A stretch of 64,000 bases of DNA. Origin: Bolinopsis microptera (taxonomy: Eukaryota > Ctenophora > Tentaculata > Lobata > Bolinopsidae). The position numbers were made by a program, and so were the translations under genes. Positions 57,001-63,502 of this stretch are shown piece by piece. The notes below the pieces were generated by a model. That model had not been told where the DNA came from. It saw only the letters and a program-made list of their open reading frames with translations, and searched no databases. The stretch covers positions 4,423,001 to 4,487,000 of the forward strand of contig NC_087073.1 of assembly GCF_026151205.1 (NCBI RefSeq), read 5' to 3'. Within the stretch, counting starts at the first letter, position 1. Every line of letters begins with the position of its first letter.

Positions 57001-58440
57001 AAAAATAGCTGCCAAACGGACAAAAACGGACATAAAAACAAGAGGCCCCCCCCCCTAGTAATAGTAATAGTAATAGTAATAGTTATAGTAAGTAGTAAGT
57101 AGTAGTAATAGTAGTAGTAGTAATAGTGAGTAGTAGAATAGTAGTATAGTAATAGTACTAGTAGTATAGTATTAATAGATACTAGTAATAGTAATAGTAA
57201 ATAGTAGTAGTAGTAATGTAAAAGAAATAGTAATAGGGAGTAATCGTAATAGAAATAGTAGTAAGTAATATTAATAGTAAATAGTAAAATAAATAGTAAT
57301 AGTAAATAGTAAAAAGTAATAAGTAATATAATAGAGTAATATCGAAATAGTACTGTGTAACCTATGTACTGAATGTGTATCCTAGGAAGTTTCCTTTTAA
57401 CTTTTACCAGTACCCCTCCCCTCATTTACCGTCAATCAAGTGTTCCAAGAACAAGTAAGTTGATTTGAACATGTTGATTAAATATTGCTTGACACGTGAC
57501 AGGTAACCCTATACTATAGTTTGTTTGATGGTCAGGCTAACCCCCCATTATAAATTAATAGATAATCACCGTTAATAATTAAGATATAATAATTATCTCT
57601 CCTTATATTTTTAAAGTAAAAATTTGGAATGAAAGATTTTGAAGATTTCTAAATCAAACTCACTGAGAAATGCTCGCTGATTCCCAACATTGGGTTAGAA
57701 TGTTCTAGAACATTTTTGACACTCATACACTCACGCAAATACTGCATTTGAAATTTTGTTGTAAATTGTTAACTTAATTAATTATCAGGCCCACGTCAGG
57801 CTATCCTTACACCAACCAACCCTCAACAGAACTCATCGTCAACGTTACTACTAGTACTGAGAATATCATAACTCTGGAGATCGAAAATAGGTTTTAATTT
57901 TATATAGTTTTGGGACCGGGGATTGAAGGGTTGATGTGCAACGGCCGATCAAAAATACAAACAAATTAAATCAACTCTTTTTTAAACCAGACATGATTTA
58001 AGGTTTTAAACTCATTTTTTCAGGTCCAACGTATATGCGAGTACGTTATTTTTCAGTACAGCGACTTGGAATTCCCTCTTCCGAACCCTCAGACTCTTCC
58101 ACAGATACAAGCACTACTACATTATCATACAAGGCTATGGGTGCTGACAATAAGGTATTTAAATAATTTTATCGTTTCTGAATGTACTGATTATATACAA
58201 CTGTTGTAATTGATTCATAGTAAGAGCTTTCATCATTTGTAAAAATTAATTAACTATTTCTAGTGCCCGGCCCACATTATGAAGTGCTGCTTTCTGATTT
58301 ACAGAAATCAATTTATATTCAATCGTATTCCAAAAATTAACGATTGGCTTTACCTAAATATCAACAAGTTAATATATTTTCGAGATGATGTCGAAATTGA
58401 CAATGACGAAATCTCATTTAATCTACTAAAACTGAAGTAG
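44915..58440 (+). CDS. Unrecognised six-exon gene, about 224 aa
   Basis: Proposed exons 44915-45037, 46190-46244, 51784-51833 (or 51738-51833), 52421-52600, 58024-58154 and 58305-58440, all with GT-AG borders. With 51784 the frame is continuous from ATG to TAG. The protein has a polar N-terminus (MKDVSKDLEYSSQLMNL), a basic stretch (SHKIQLRWKF, LLKLHRRK), a hydrophobic likely TM segment (CLAYLGVVATLHIYIG), WPAPATLVAILPGFF, then VQRICEYVIFQYSDLEFPLP and HYHTRLWVLTIR, ending NDWLYLNINKLIYFRDD... The family is not recognised. Intron 2 holds a complete gypsy element and intron 4 holds the palindrome and purine arrays. The exon chain was found by splice signals and frame only and needs transcript support. 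Confidence 0.55.
46190..46244 (+). CDS. Unknown gene exon 2
   Basis: Acceptor TTTTTCTAG|GCT and donor GCAG|GTAAAT. The only open frame gives AMKNIRASHKIQLRWKFA, leaving one base (phase 1). This exon lies 90 bases before the gypsy element. Confidence 0.5.
46334..46442 (-). repeat. Gypsy 3' LTR (109 bp)
   Basis: On the element strand it starts TGTTAATATATTGTATTACT and ends GTTATATCA. It aligns with the 5' LTR along its length, with several substitutions and small indels. Confidence 0.8.
46443..46455 (-). other. Gypsy polypurine tract
   Basis: On the element strand AGAGAGGGGAAT directly before the 3' LTR: the usual primer for plus-strand synthesis. Confidence 0.65.
47660..47860 (-). pseudogene. 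Gypsy integrase remnant
   Basis: Reads YDIVSDNGTQFVSEVIEE in one frame and then, after a frameshift, a PTYSPKSNGIGERLVQT-like stretch: the catalytic Asp region and the Glu-containing helix of a DDE integrase core. Confidence 0.7.
49022..49219 (-). pseudogene. Gypsy RT C-terminal/connection remnant
   Basis: Reads LERRGFQVQSRGKPALW, LFTWDTEYQQRGYNGTEVKV and KWLPDQITWTMVRFSGLQ, resembling the LGHxIS-G---P-K---I--WP-P---LRSFLGL stretch of gypsy RTs. Confidence 0.6.
50259..50450 (-). pseudogene. Gypsy aspartic protease remnant
   Basis: Contains TVDVLINGLNLNMEFDSGSA and VSVVSKSV, matching the D-S/T-G active site of retrotransposon proteases with its preceding strand. Open for about 60 residues. 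Confidence 0.72.
51562..51577 (-). other. Gypsy primer-binding-site region
   Basis: On the element strand the bases ACTGGGCGACGAGGAT directly follow the 5' LTR. TGGCGAC-GAGGAT-type leaders are common next to LTRs of invertebrate gypsy elements. The exact tRNA primer was not assigned. Confidence 0.5.
51578..51682 (-). repeat. Gypsy 5' LTR (105 bp)
   Basis: On the element strand it starts TGTTAAATAATTGTATTACT and ends TTGTTATATCA. It is unusually short for a gypsy LTR. Confidence 0.8.
51784..51833 (+). CDS. Unknown gene exon 3 (preferred acceptor)
   Basis: The donor CGAAAA|GTAAGT is strong. Acceptor GGATACAG at 51783 keeps the frame with exon 2 (reads ADLKLDDVNLLKLHRRK). A better-looking acceptor TTGCTTCACAG at 51737 gives IDFVSSQDLTLKSDTADLKL but does not join in frame to exon 2. 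It could be used with a missing or different upstream exon. Confidence 0.45.
52421..52600 (+). CDS. Unknown gene exon 4 (hydrophobic segment)
   Basis: Acceptor GAATTTACAG and donor GGG|GTAAGA; 60 codons, phase 0 at both ends. Encodes VKVFSSNCLAYLGVVATLHI, a likely membrane segment, then a basic stretch and KWPAPATLVAILPGFF. Confidence 0.6.
52876..53412. repeat. 540-bp layered palindrome of microsatellites around a GTCCG core
   Basis: Going inward on the left: GATGGT repeats, GGTAAT repeats, GTAGTA repeats, GTAATA repeats, a G run, then TTATTTTTTGTCCGTTTTTG. The right side repeats the same order as reverse complement: core, C run, TTACTA, TACTAC, ATTACC, CACCAT. The centre is near 53172. Four different simple repeats mirrored in register make chance very unlikely. 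Confidence 0.88.
53101..53244. repeat. GTCCG-core module, copy 2 (palindromic centre)
   Basis: A 10-G run, GTCCGTTTTTGTCCG, a short centre with AAATATAGCTGCC, AAACGGACAAAAACGGAC, and a C run. The right half matches 57000-57055 including ATAGCTGCCAAACGGA. Confidence 0.85.
53413..53750. other. Non-coding, no gene seen
   Basis: Begins with a further AAACGGACAAAAAACGGAC and then AT-rich sequence; nothing else recognised. Confidence 0.4.
53750..56905 (-). repeat. GGA-rich purine array (about 3.1 kb)
   Basis: Irregular GAGGAGGACTGAGGAGG units, the complement of the array at 10459-12545. It is interrupted at 56160-56300 by a GTCCG-core module. Serine/proline-rich frames on the minus strand are artefacts. 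Indel-like irregularity after about 55000 suggests sequencing or assembly errors. Confidence 0.9.
56160..56300 (-). repeat. GTCCG-core module, copy 3
   Basis: The reverse complement reads AGAGCGGACAAAAACGGA, then AATAACAAAAATGGAAATAA and TTTAGATGCTTCC, following 10395-10460 closely. The module points into the CCT side of the array, as in copy 1. Confidence 0.82.
56925..57055 (-). repeat. GTCCG-core module, copy 4
   Basis: The reverse complement reads: G run, TTTTTATGTCCGTTTTTGTC, TTTGGCAGCTATTTTTCAA, AACGGACAAAAAATAAAGC, then into CCT repeat. It joins a TAGTAA microsatellite on one side and the GGA array on the other, linking the two repeat contexts. Confidence 0.8.
57056..57345 (+). repeat. 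TAGTAA-type microsatellite
   Basis: About 290 bases of degenerate TAGTAA/GTAGTA units directly after the C run of core copy 4, as on the right side of the 53-kb palindrome but not mirrored. Confidence 0.85.
57346..58023. other. Intron sequence of the unknown gene, no further exon assigned
   Basis: A stretch 57413-57456 has acceptor- and donor-like borders (TTTTACCAG, AACAA|GTAAGT) but does not fit the frame on either side, so it was not used. Confidence 0.4.
58024..58154 (+). CDS. Unknown gene exon 5
   Basis: Acceptor CATTTTTTCAG and donor ATAAG|GTATTT; 131 nt entering in phase 0. Reads VQRICEYVIFQYSDLEFPLP, QTLPQIQALLHYHTRLWVLT. Another frame is open but low-complexity. Confidence 0.6.
58305..58440 (+). 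CDS. Unknown gene exon 6 and stop
   Basis: Acceptor TTCTGATTTACAG; completes the split Arg codon and reads NQFIFNRIPKINDWLYLNIN, KLIYFRDDVEIDNDEISFNL, LKLK, TAG (58438-58440). Confidence 0.6.
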
Positions 58441-59317
58441 TGCACGTGACTATATTTCACTTCAGAGCATCTAGAGGAGGATAGGAATTATGGAATCGTA
58501 AGATAAGGAACCTTGTAGATGACTTGGAGCTATGCCAAATAACATTTGAGTCTTCCCACATTAACCCCACGTCTTACACTCACGTGATAAGGAGCCTCTA
58601 CCCTTTACTACACAGTTATCATTAAATAATTGTTAATTCAGCTAACCTGTCCACTAAGAAAAGTATGTTTTGCTGGTCTGCTGCTACCAAAACCGACATA
58701 AGGCGGGGTTCAGCCTGATTTTTTTTTTTTGTGAACCTTGGTTTCGAGATAGTAGTTGACCAACAAACTAGGACCGGTGATCGAACTTTTGAGGGGGTCC
58801 GGTACCCCAACCGCCAAACAGTCCCGCGGGGCAGCCACGGGCCCATATATGGTCCCAAATTAGCCCAATTTTCCAAATAACCCGAGAACATGCCCAAAAT
58901 CCAGAATTGTAGGTGCTTACTTGTATCTAGTGGTGCCTCTGAACTCGTATATGAATTTTTCATTCAAGATTGGACTAAAAAATGACTGAGTTATGAGCCC
59001 AAAAACCATATGACATATTGGGGCATACGCACCACATGATCGATTTTGCCCTAAATTGGTCAAATATCAATATGTTTGAATTGAAACCAACTTTATATGA
59101 AAGTAGCTGAATACTACACATTCTCATGATTATCGGCCTCCAATATCTACCTAACTGTGGATTCGTGTTCAAATAATTGCAAAAAATGAACAAAAAACGC
59201 CCATATTCACAGTTCGCGATATTTTGGCAAAACTGACTTTCGCCTCAAAACAATACTGCTCGAGCTCAATAGGGTTTTCAATAGTTTTTCATGAAATGTT
59301 CAAGAATCAATTTTTTT
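58441..59317. other. Non-coding; expected ABHD11-like core exons not found
   Basis: No HG-x-G or GHSMGG-type motif was seen in any frame on the plus strand. The sequence is AT-rich and otherwise featureless, apart from T10-11 near 58690-58700. Confidence 0.45.
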
Positions 59318-59915
59318 AATCTAGTTGTTTCACTCTGATAATATAGTTGTTTCACTCTGATAATCTAGTTGTTTCACTGTGATAATCTAGTTGTTTCACT
59401 CTGATAATCTAGTTGTTTCACTCTGATAATCTAGTTGTTTCACTCTGATAATCTAGTTGTTTCACTCTGATAATATAGTTGTTTCACTCTGATAATATAG
59501 TTGTTTCACTCTGATAATCTAGTTGTTTCACTGTGATAATCTAGTTGTTTCACTGTGATAATCTAGTTGTTTCACTCTGATAATCTAGTTGTTTCACTCT
59601 GATAGTCTAGTTGTTTCACTCTGATAATCTAGTTGTTTCACTGTGATAATCCAGTTGTTTCACTCTGATAATCTAGTTGTTTCACTCTGATAATCTAGTT
59701 GTTTCACTCTGATAATCTAGTTGTTTCACTCTGATAATCTAGTTGTTTCACTCTGATAATCTAGTTGTTTCACTCTGATAATCTAGTTGTTTCACTGTGA
59801 TAATCTAGTTGTTTCACTCTGATAATCTAGTTATTTCACTCTGATAATCTAGTTGTTTCACTGTGATAATGTAGTTGTTTCACTCTGATAATCTAGTTGT
59901 TTCACTCTAATAATT
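59318..59915 (+). repeat. 22-bp minisatellite, about 27 copies
   Basis: Unit AATCTAGTTGTTTCACTCTG plus AT, highly homogeneous, with recurring variants (CTGTGAT for CTCTGAT; AATATAG for AATCTAG). It ends about 27 bases before the acceptor of the ABHD11-like exon at 59943. Each unit contains a pyrimidine tract, a branch-like CTGAT and an AG. Confidence 0.95.
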
Positions 59916-59942
59916 TATTTGTATGCCTCTAAAGCTTTGCAG

Positions 59943-60102
59943 GCGGAGTCGGAGCGGAATTTCATCCTGTCTAACCTGGCGCAGAAGAAGGGCGGTGGGT
60001 GGAGGTGGAGGTGTAACCTGGAGATAATATCCCAGTTTGTAGAGGAGGTCAGGGCGTATCCGGATAACGTGCCAATATCTTCAATAAATACCCTTTTTCT
60101 AT
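59943..60102 (+). CDS. ABHD11-like penultimate exon
   Basis: Acceptor AGCTTTGCAG and donor TTCTAT|GTGAGA; 160 nt. Encodes the cap-to-core segment with NFILSNL and RWRCNL, ending FL-Y at the split codon. Confidence 0.8.
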
Positions 60103-60483
60103 GTGAGATATTTAAAACAAGTACCTTTGTATCTTCTGTTTAACTTCCCTTTAAACATTTGTCTCGAGAACCATAGGAAACCCTCCTTTGCATGATTAAT
60201 TGAATGAGTAGCACGGACCTTGCTGTAGATAATGAGCCGTTATCTTTACAGATTGATCTTGATATTAAATTCCCCCTTTAATCCGGGTCCCAATTATCTC
60301 CCAGACGGAGGTGCTAGCGACTACATGACTCCAGCACGTGTAGCCACAGCCCAGGAGCTGTTCAGTGCTGCTCAGTTTGAAGTGGTGCCCGGAGCGGGGC
60401 ATATTGTTCATCTTGATCAACCTGAGATATTTTATACGTCCCTCCGGAACTTTCTGGAAATGTACGGAGAGGTAGAGTTCTAG
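59943..60483 (+). CDS. ABHD11-like alpha/beta hydrolase, last two exons only
   Basis: Exons 59943-60102 and 60305-60483 join in frame at T|AC. The protein reads ESERNFILSNLAQKK, WRWRCNLEIISQFVEEV, then NTLFLYGGASDYMTP, and the catalytic-His strand VVPGAGHIVHLDQPEIF before a C-terminal helix and TAG (60481-60483). In ABHD11 the same order is FLLTNL, WRVNL, TLFLxGG and VPNAGHWVH. ABHD11 is a mitochondrial serine hydrolase. The nucleophile-Ser and Asp parts (about 170 residues) are not found upstream in the window, so the locus is truncated, or its 5' exons lie outside or were lost in assembly. A polyadenylation signal is present downstream. Confidence 0.8.
60305..60483 (+). CDS. ABHD11-like last exon
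   Basis: Acceptor ATCTCCCAG|ACGGAGG; 179 nt including TAG. Encodes GGASDYMTPARVATAQEL and the His motif GAGHIVHLDQ. Confidence 0.85.
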
Positions 60484-60546
60484 TTCGCAGAGATAGATTC
60501 GACCCCTTTGATACGGTCTGCATGTGATTTAAACCGCCGTGACCCC

Positions 60547-60552
60547 AATAAA
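60547..60552 (+). terminator. Polyadenylation signal AATAAA
   Basis: AATAAA 64 bases after the ABHD11-like stop codon, followed by T-rich sequence. Confidence 0.65.
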
Positions 60553-61219
60553 ATCTGAATAACATGTTAAACATTTAAGATTTATATTTTATTCATTTTT
60601 GTAAGATTATTCTGTTTTGATTGTTGTTTTGATGTAACTTGATAGGTTTTTGTATGAGAGTAGCAGTTTATTAAACCTCAGTCTCTTCAATGTAATACTT
60701 TAATAATGTAATACTTTAATAATTGCTAATTTAATCATTCTCACATTGTTTACTGAACTATCATGTTTAATTACAGTAATTACTCCGGTAATCTTTTATC
60801 TGGTATCTACATTAGCGTGACAGTACATAATTTAATTTCCCGCTCAAAACGAGTCCAGTTCAAAGACCCTGCTCGGTCCCCGAAGAGCGGGTACTCAATT
60901 ACATTAAGGGAACTTGATACAGCGCACTGACCTTAATCCAAAATTAGCAGCATGTTATAATGTAACCTGGAGGGATCCTACGTAGCAACATGGTTCAATT
61001 GGACGATCCTCTCTCACTGTGAGTTTTACTTTCTGTTACAGTATTTTAGCTCGCGCCGATTGCTTTAAATTTAATATTTATGAAGTTTAAATGTGATTGT
61101 TTTTGTTTCAACTGTTACATGTTCATTGTTCAATGTTCTTGTTTATAGTATAACTGGTACCTTACATTCCAGTAGCACAGTGTTAAAATACCCGACCCTA
61201 ACTCACACTTTCTCCACAG
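60553..61219. other. Intergenic or intron, no gene seen
   Basis: Contains a two-copy tandem AATGTAATACTTTAAT at about 60691-60721. Earlier exons of the 61220 gene were not found. Confidence 0.4.
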
Positions 61220-61462
61220 AGCAGCGGATGTTATCTCAAGATTCTCACTTATGTCTATCATACCTGAACGTGAAGTTAAGATAAAAGAACCCTTCTCTGA
61301 TCCCACCAGTCTGAGCTCTAAACAACGGCAGGTCCTACTGAAGCGTGCTGAACTCTCCGCTAAGATTACCACTCCTGATGTTAGACCTGGGGAGGCTGGT
61401 AAAAGAAAGGAGCCTCTCAGGGGGAGGACTCAAGGAACTTCGGAATTCCCTGCAAATCTTAG
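61220..61462 (+). CDS. Internal exon of an unrecognised gene
   Basis: Acceptor TTTCTCCACAG and donor AATCTTAG|GTTAGT. Open in one frame throughout: AADVISRFSLMSIIPEREVK, EPFSDPTSLSSKQRQVLLKR, PANLR. It joins the next exon in phase 2 with no stop. No domain was recognised; the composition is polar and basic. Confidence 0.6.
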
Positions 61463-61607
61463 GTTAGTTGGGGTCGCTTCAGGGGGTTATGGCGTAGCAA
61501 ATATCTTAATAATATCAACATTAAACTAACCATCAAATTATACTTCATCTCACGTAACATTCCAATCTATTGTCTTGAAAGAACAAGTTGTAACATTACT
61601 CCCTCAG

Positions 61608-61740
61608 ATTGTCGTACCCTGTGGAGAGGTGTGTTGAGAGACAGTTACCCAGGAGTTACGACGTAGACAGAAGTCCTGCTCTCTCCAGACCTCTCACTCC
61701 TATACTCAGAGTTCACTGCACCAGACACTTTAGTAAACCT
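61608..61740 (+). CDS. Next exon of the same unrecognised gene
   Basis: Acceptor TACTCCCTCAG and donor CCT|GTGAGT; completes the split Arg codon and reads LSYPVERCVERQLPRSYDVD, RPLTPILRVHCTRHFSKP. It ends in phase 0. The following exon is not in the window, perhaps displaced by the LINE at 61940 in the intron. Confidence 0.6.
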
Positions 61741-61939
61741 GTGAGTTTTACTCCTGTCATTTACTGCCTGAGAATTTTAAAAAATTAACTTATATATAGT
61801 TTGTAGTTTTGTTACGTGTTGAAAAACAGAGCTCCCTTATCTCTGTTTAATCGGAAATTTTAACTGCCACTGCACTGCTACTGCACGGTGTTTGTACTTT
61901 ACCTTTGTACATCTATACAAGTACAAATACACAATTGCA

Positions 61940-63502
61940 ATGGAAAAGTCTGCTCATAACTCTGCAAAGAATCTTCTCGTCAACGGTTTATGTAAAGCTT
62001 GTTCGAATGATGAGGTTGTCAAAAGTGCCGACATTGTACAGTGTTTTTGGTGTAAGGACAGTTTTCATGCTATCAACTGTGATGAAACTTGCAATGTCAG
62101 TGCGCCCACGGTTTTTACTGCTCACCTGTCTCATGCTGTGAACAACACTTCATCTTATGCTAAACGATTTGGTCGCTTTCTATTTATCTGTAATGATTGT
62201 AGTACTGCTGAGGAGGAAAAGAGGGCTGCTACTACCGTAGATCGGGTAGGATTGTTAGATAATAAAATAGATGCCATAAATTTGGAGTTCAGGGAAGAGA
62301 TGTCTGAACTTAAAACCTTGCTGAAGGAACAACTGTCCCAGAAACCTGAAAGAGCTCAAGAGCGATCCTCAGATCAGGTTGATTTTATGAAACAATTTGC
62401 TGAACAGTTTTTATCTTTAAAAGAAGACCTCACGAAAAATATCAATGATGTTATTGAGAATAAAGTAAACACTGTTGTAACAAAATCCGGTACTATTTCT
62501 CATACAAAGGACGTTCTCTATTCCAGCTTGTTTACCGACTCAAACAGTTCCACACCATCTGCTCAACCACCACATGTTCCAATTGCTCCAACACGTACAC
62601 AACCTTCATCACCCGAGATTCTAATTCTGTCCCCGAAAGAAGAACAATCGGTAAATGCTGCAACAATGACGAATGTGAAAAAATTTGCTACTGATAAATT
62701 AAAGAGCAGTCAAGTAGTATTTCTCAGATGTAATGAAAACAACAAGAAAGTTTCAATTGGCTTCCCTAATGCTGAAATTCGTGATAAGGCTACTTCACTT
62801 CTCAATGATGGAAATACCTTAGATTCGTATGGATATCAGTCTAAGAATGGCAACAAAATGCTGCCAAAAGTTACTATTTATGGTGTTTCTTCTGAAGTTC
62901 TTGACGATATAGACACTACAGCTGTAGGGAATGATGCCGATAAACTTAGGGATCTTGAAAAGAACCACTTAGTCGCCCAAATTGTGGAGAAAAACTCGTC
63001 CATCAAAGATTTGTATGAAGCAGGGCACACTATCAGTATTGTCTATCTCAATAAGATAAAACGTTTCACCAACGATAAGCAGGAACGCATAGAGCTCACT
63101 ATTGGAATCAAACTATCACCATCTGTCTATAGAGTCCTCTTTAACCAACAACAAGGATCTCTCTATTTAGGTAGTCGCAGATACAAAGTAACTGATCGCT
63201 TCTACATCAAACAGTGTTATCATTGTCAAATGATTGGACACACTTCTGTTGACTGTAATGAAGTCAAAACAAATAAACATCCTACCTGCATGTACTGTAT
63301 GGGAAGTCACCGGTCTTCAGCATGCCAATTTAAGCAGAAGAAGGACAAACATGCCTGTGCTCGATGTTTGGCTTCAACACACACTAATGATGCCGAGAAT
63401 TCAAGAACACATAATGCGGCAGCTTTCGATTGTCCTGTGTTGGTAAGAGAAACTAAACGTATTGCTGCTAACACTGACTTTATTTCAAAAAACGTAATGT
63501 GA
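61940..63502 (+). CDS. LINE-B ORF1 protein, 520 aa: PHD finger, coiled coil, CCHC knuckles
   Basis: Start chosen at the ATG in ATTGCAATGGAAAAG; the frame is open further upstream but without ATG. A C4HC3 PHD-type finger spans about residues 18-97 (LCKACSND, CFWCKDSFHAINC, FICNDC). Residues about 105-190 are coiled-coil-like. A Pro/Ser/Thr-rich linker follows, then an RRM-like domain (SSQVVFLRCNENNKKVSIGF) and a region ending RFYIKQCYHCQMIGHTSVDC, the first of three zinc knuckles from residue 426 (next CMYCMGSHRSSAC and CARC...H...C). It resembles LINE-A ORF1 in layout but not closely in sequence. Expected role: binding and packaging element RNA. Confidence 0.85.
   Translation: MEKSAHNSAKNLLVNGLCKACSNDEVVKSADIVQCFWCKDSFHAINCDETCNVSAPTVFTAHLSHAVNNTSSYAKRFGRFLFICNDCSTAEEEKRAATTVDRVGLLDNKIDAINLEFREEMSELKTLLKEQLSQKPERAQERSSDQVDFMKQFAEQFLSLKEDLTKNINDVIENKVNTVVTKSGTISHTKDVLYSSLFTDSNSSTPSAQPPHVPIAPTRTQPSSPEILILSPKEEQSVNAATMTNVKKFATDKLKSSQVVFLRCNENNKKVSIGFPNAEIRDKATSLLNDGNTLDSYGYQSKNGNKMLPKVTIYGVSSEVLDDIDTTAVGNDADKLRDLEKNHLVAQIVEKNSSIKDLYEAGHTISIVYLNKIKRFTNDKQERIELTIGIKLSPSVYRVLFNQQQGSLYLGSRRYKVTDRFYIKQCYHCQMIGHTSVDCNEVKTNKHPTCMYCMGSHRSSACQFKQKKDKHACARCLASTHTNDAENSRTHNAAAFDCPVLVRETKRIAANTDFISKNVM
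63487..63493 (+). promoter_or_regulatory. In-frame A_AAA_AAC slippery heptamer (candidate -1 frameshift site)
   Basis: Read in the ORF1 frame as TCA AAA AAC, three codons before the ORF1 TGA (63500-63502). ORF2 lies in the -1 frame and is open through this site. The first ATG in the ORF2 frame is after the conserved endonuclease start (FNARSL). A downstream pseudoknot was not identified by eye. Confidence 0.6.

Noticed and set aside
57413-57456. A possible small exon between TTTTACCAG and AACAA|GTAAGT
   Set aside because: Its phase does not fit exon 4 or exon 5 of the unknown gene.
58035-58154. A frame starting MRVRYFSVQRLG with LSYKAMGADNK, which looked like a mitochondrial leader and first exon of the ABHD11-like gene
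   Set aside because: The overlapping frame (VQRICEYVIFQYSDLE...) uses the acceptor directly before it and joins in frame to the next exon with a stop at 58440. The leader-like frame is low-complexity and leads nowhere.
59318-59915. CRISPR-like array
   Set aside because: The units are contiguous 22-bp tandem repeats without spacers, in an animal genome.
61892-61939. Extension of LINE-B ORF1 to an upstream TTG
   Set aside because: TTG starts are not usual in animals, and a well-placed ATG lies at 61940.
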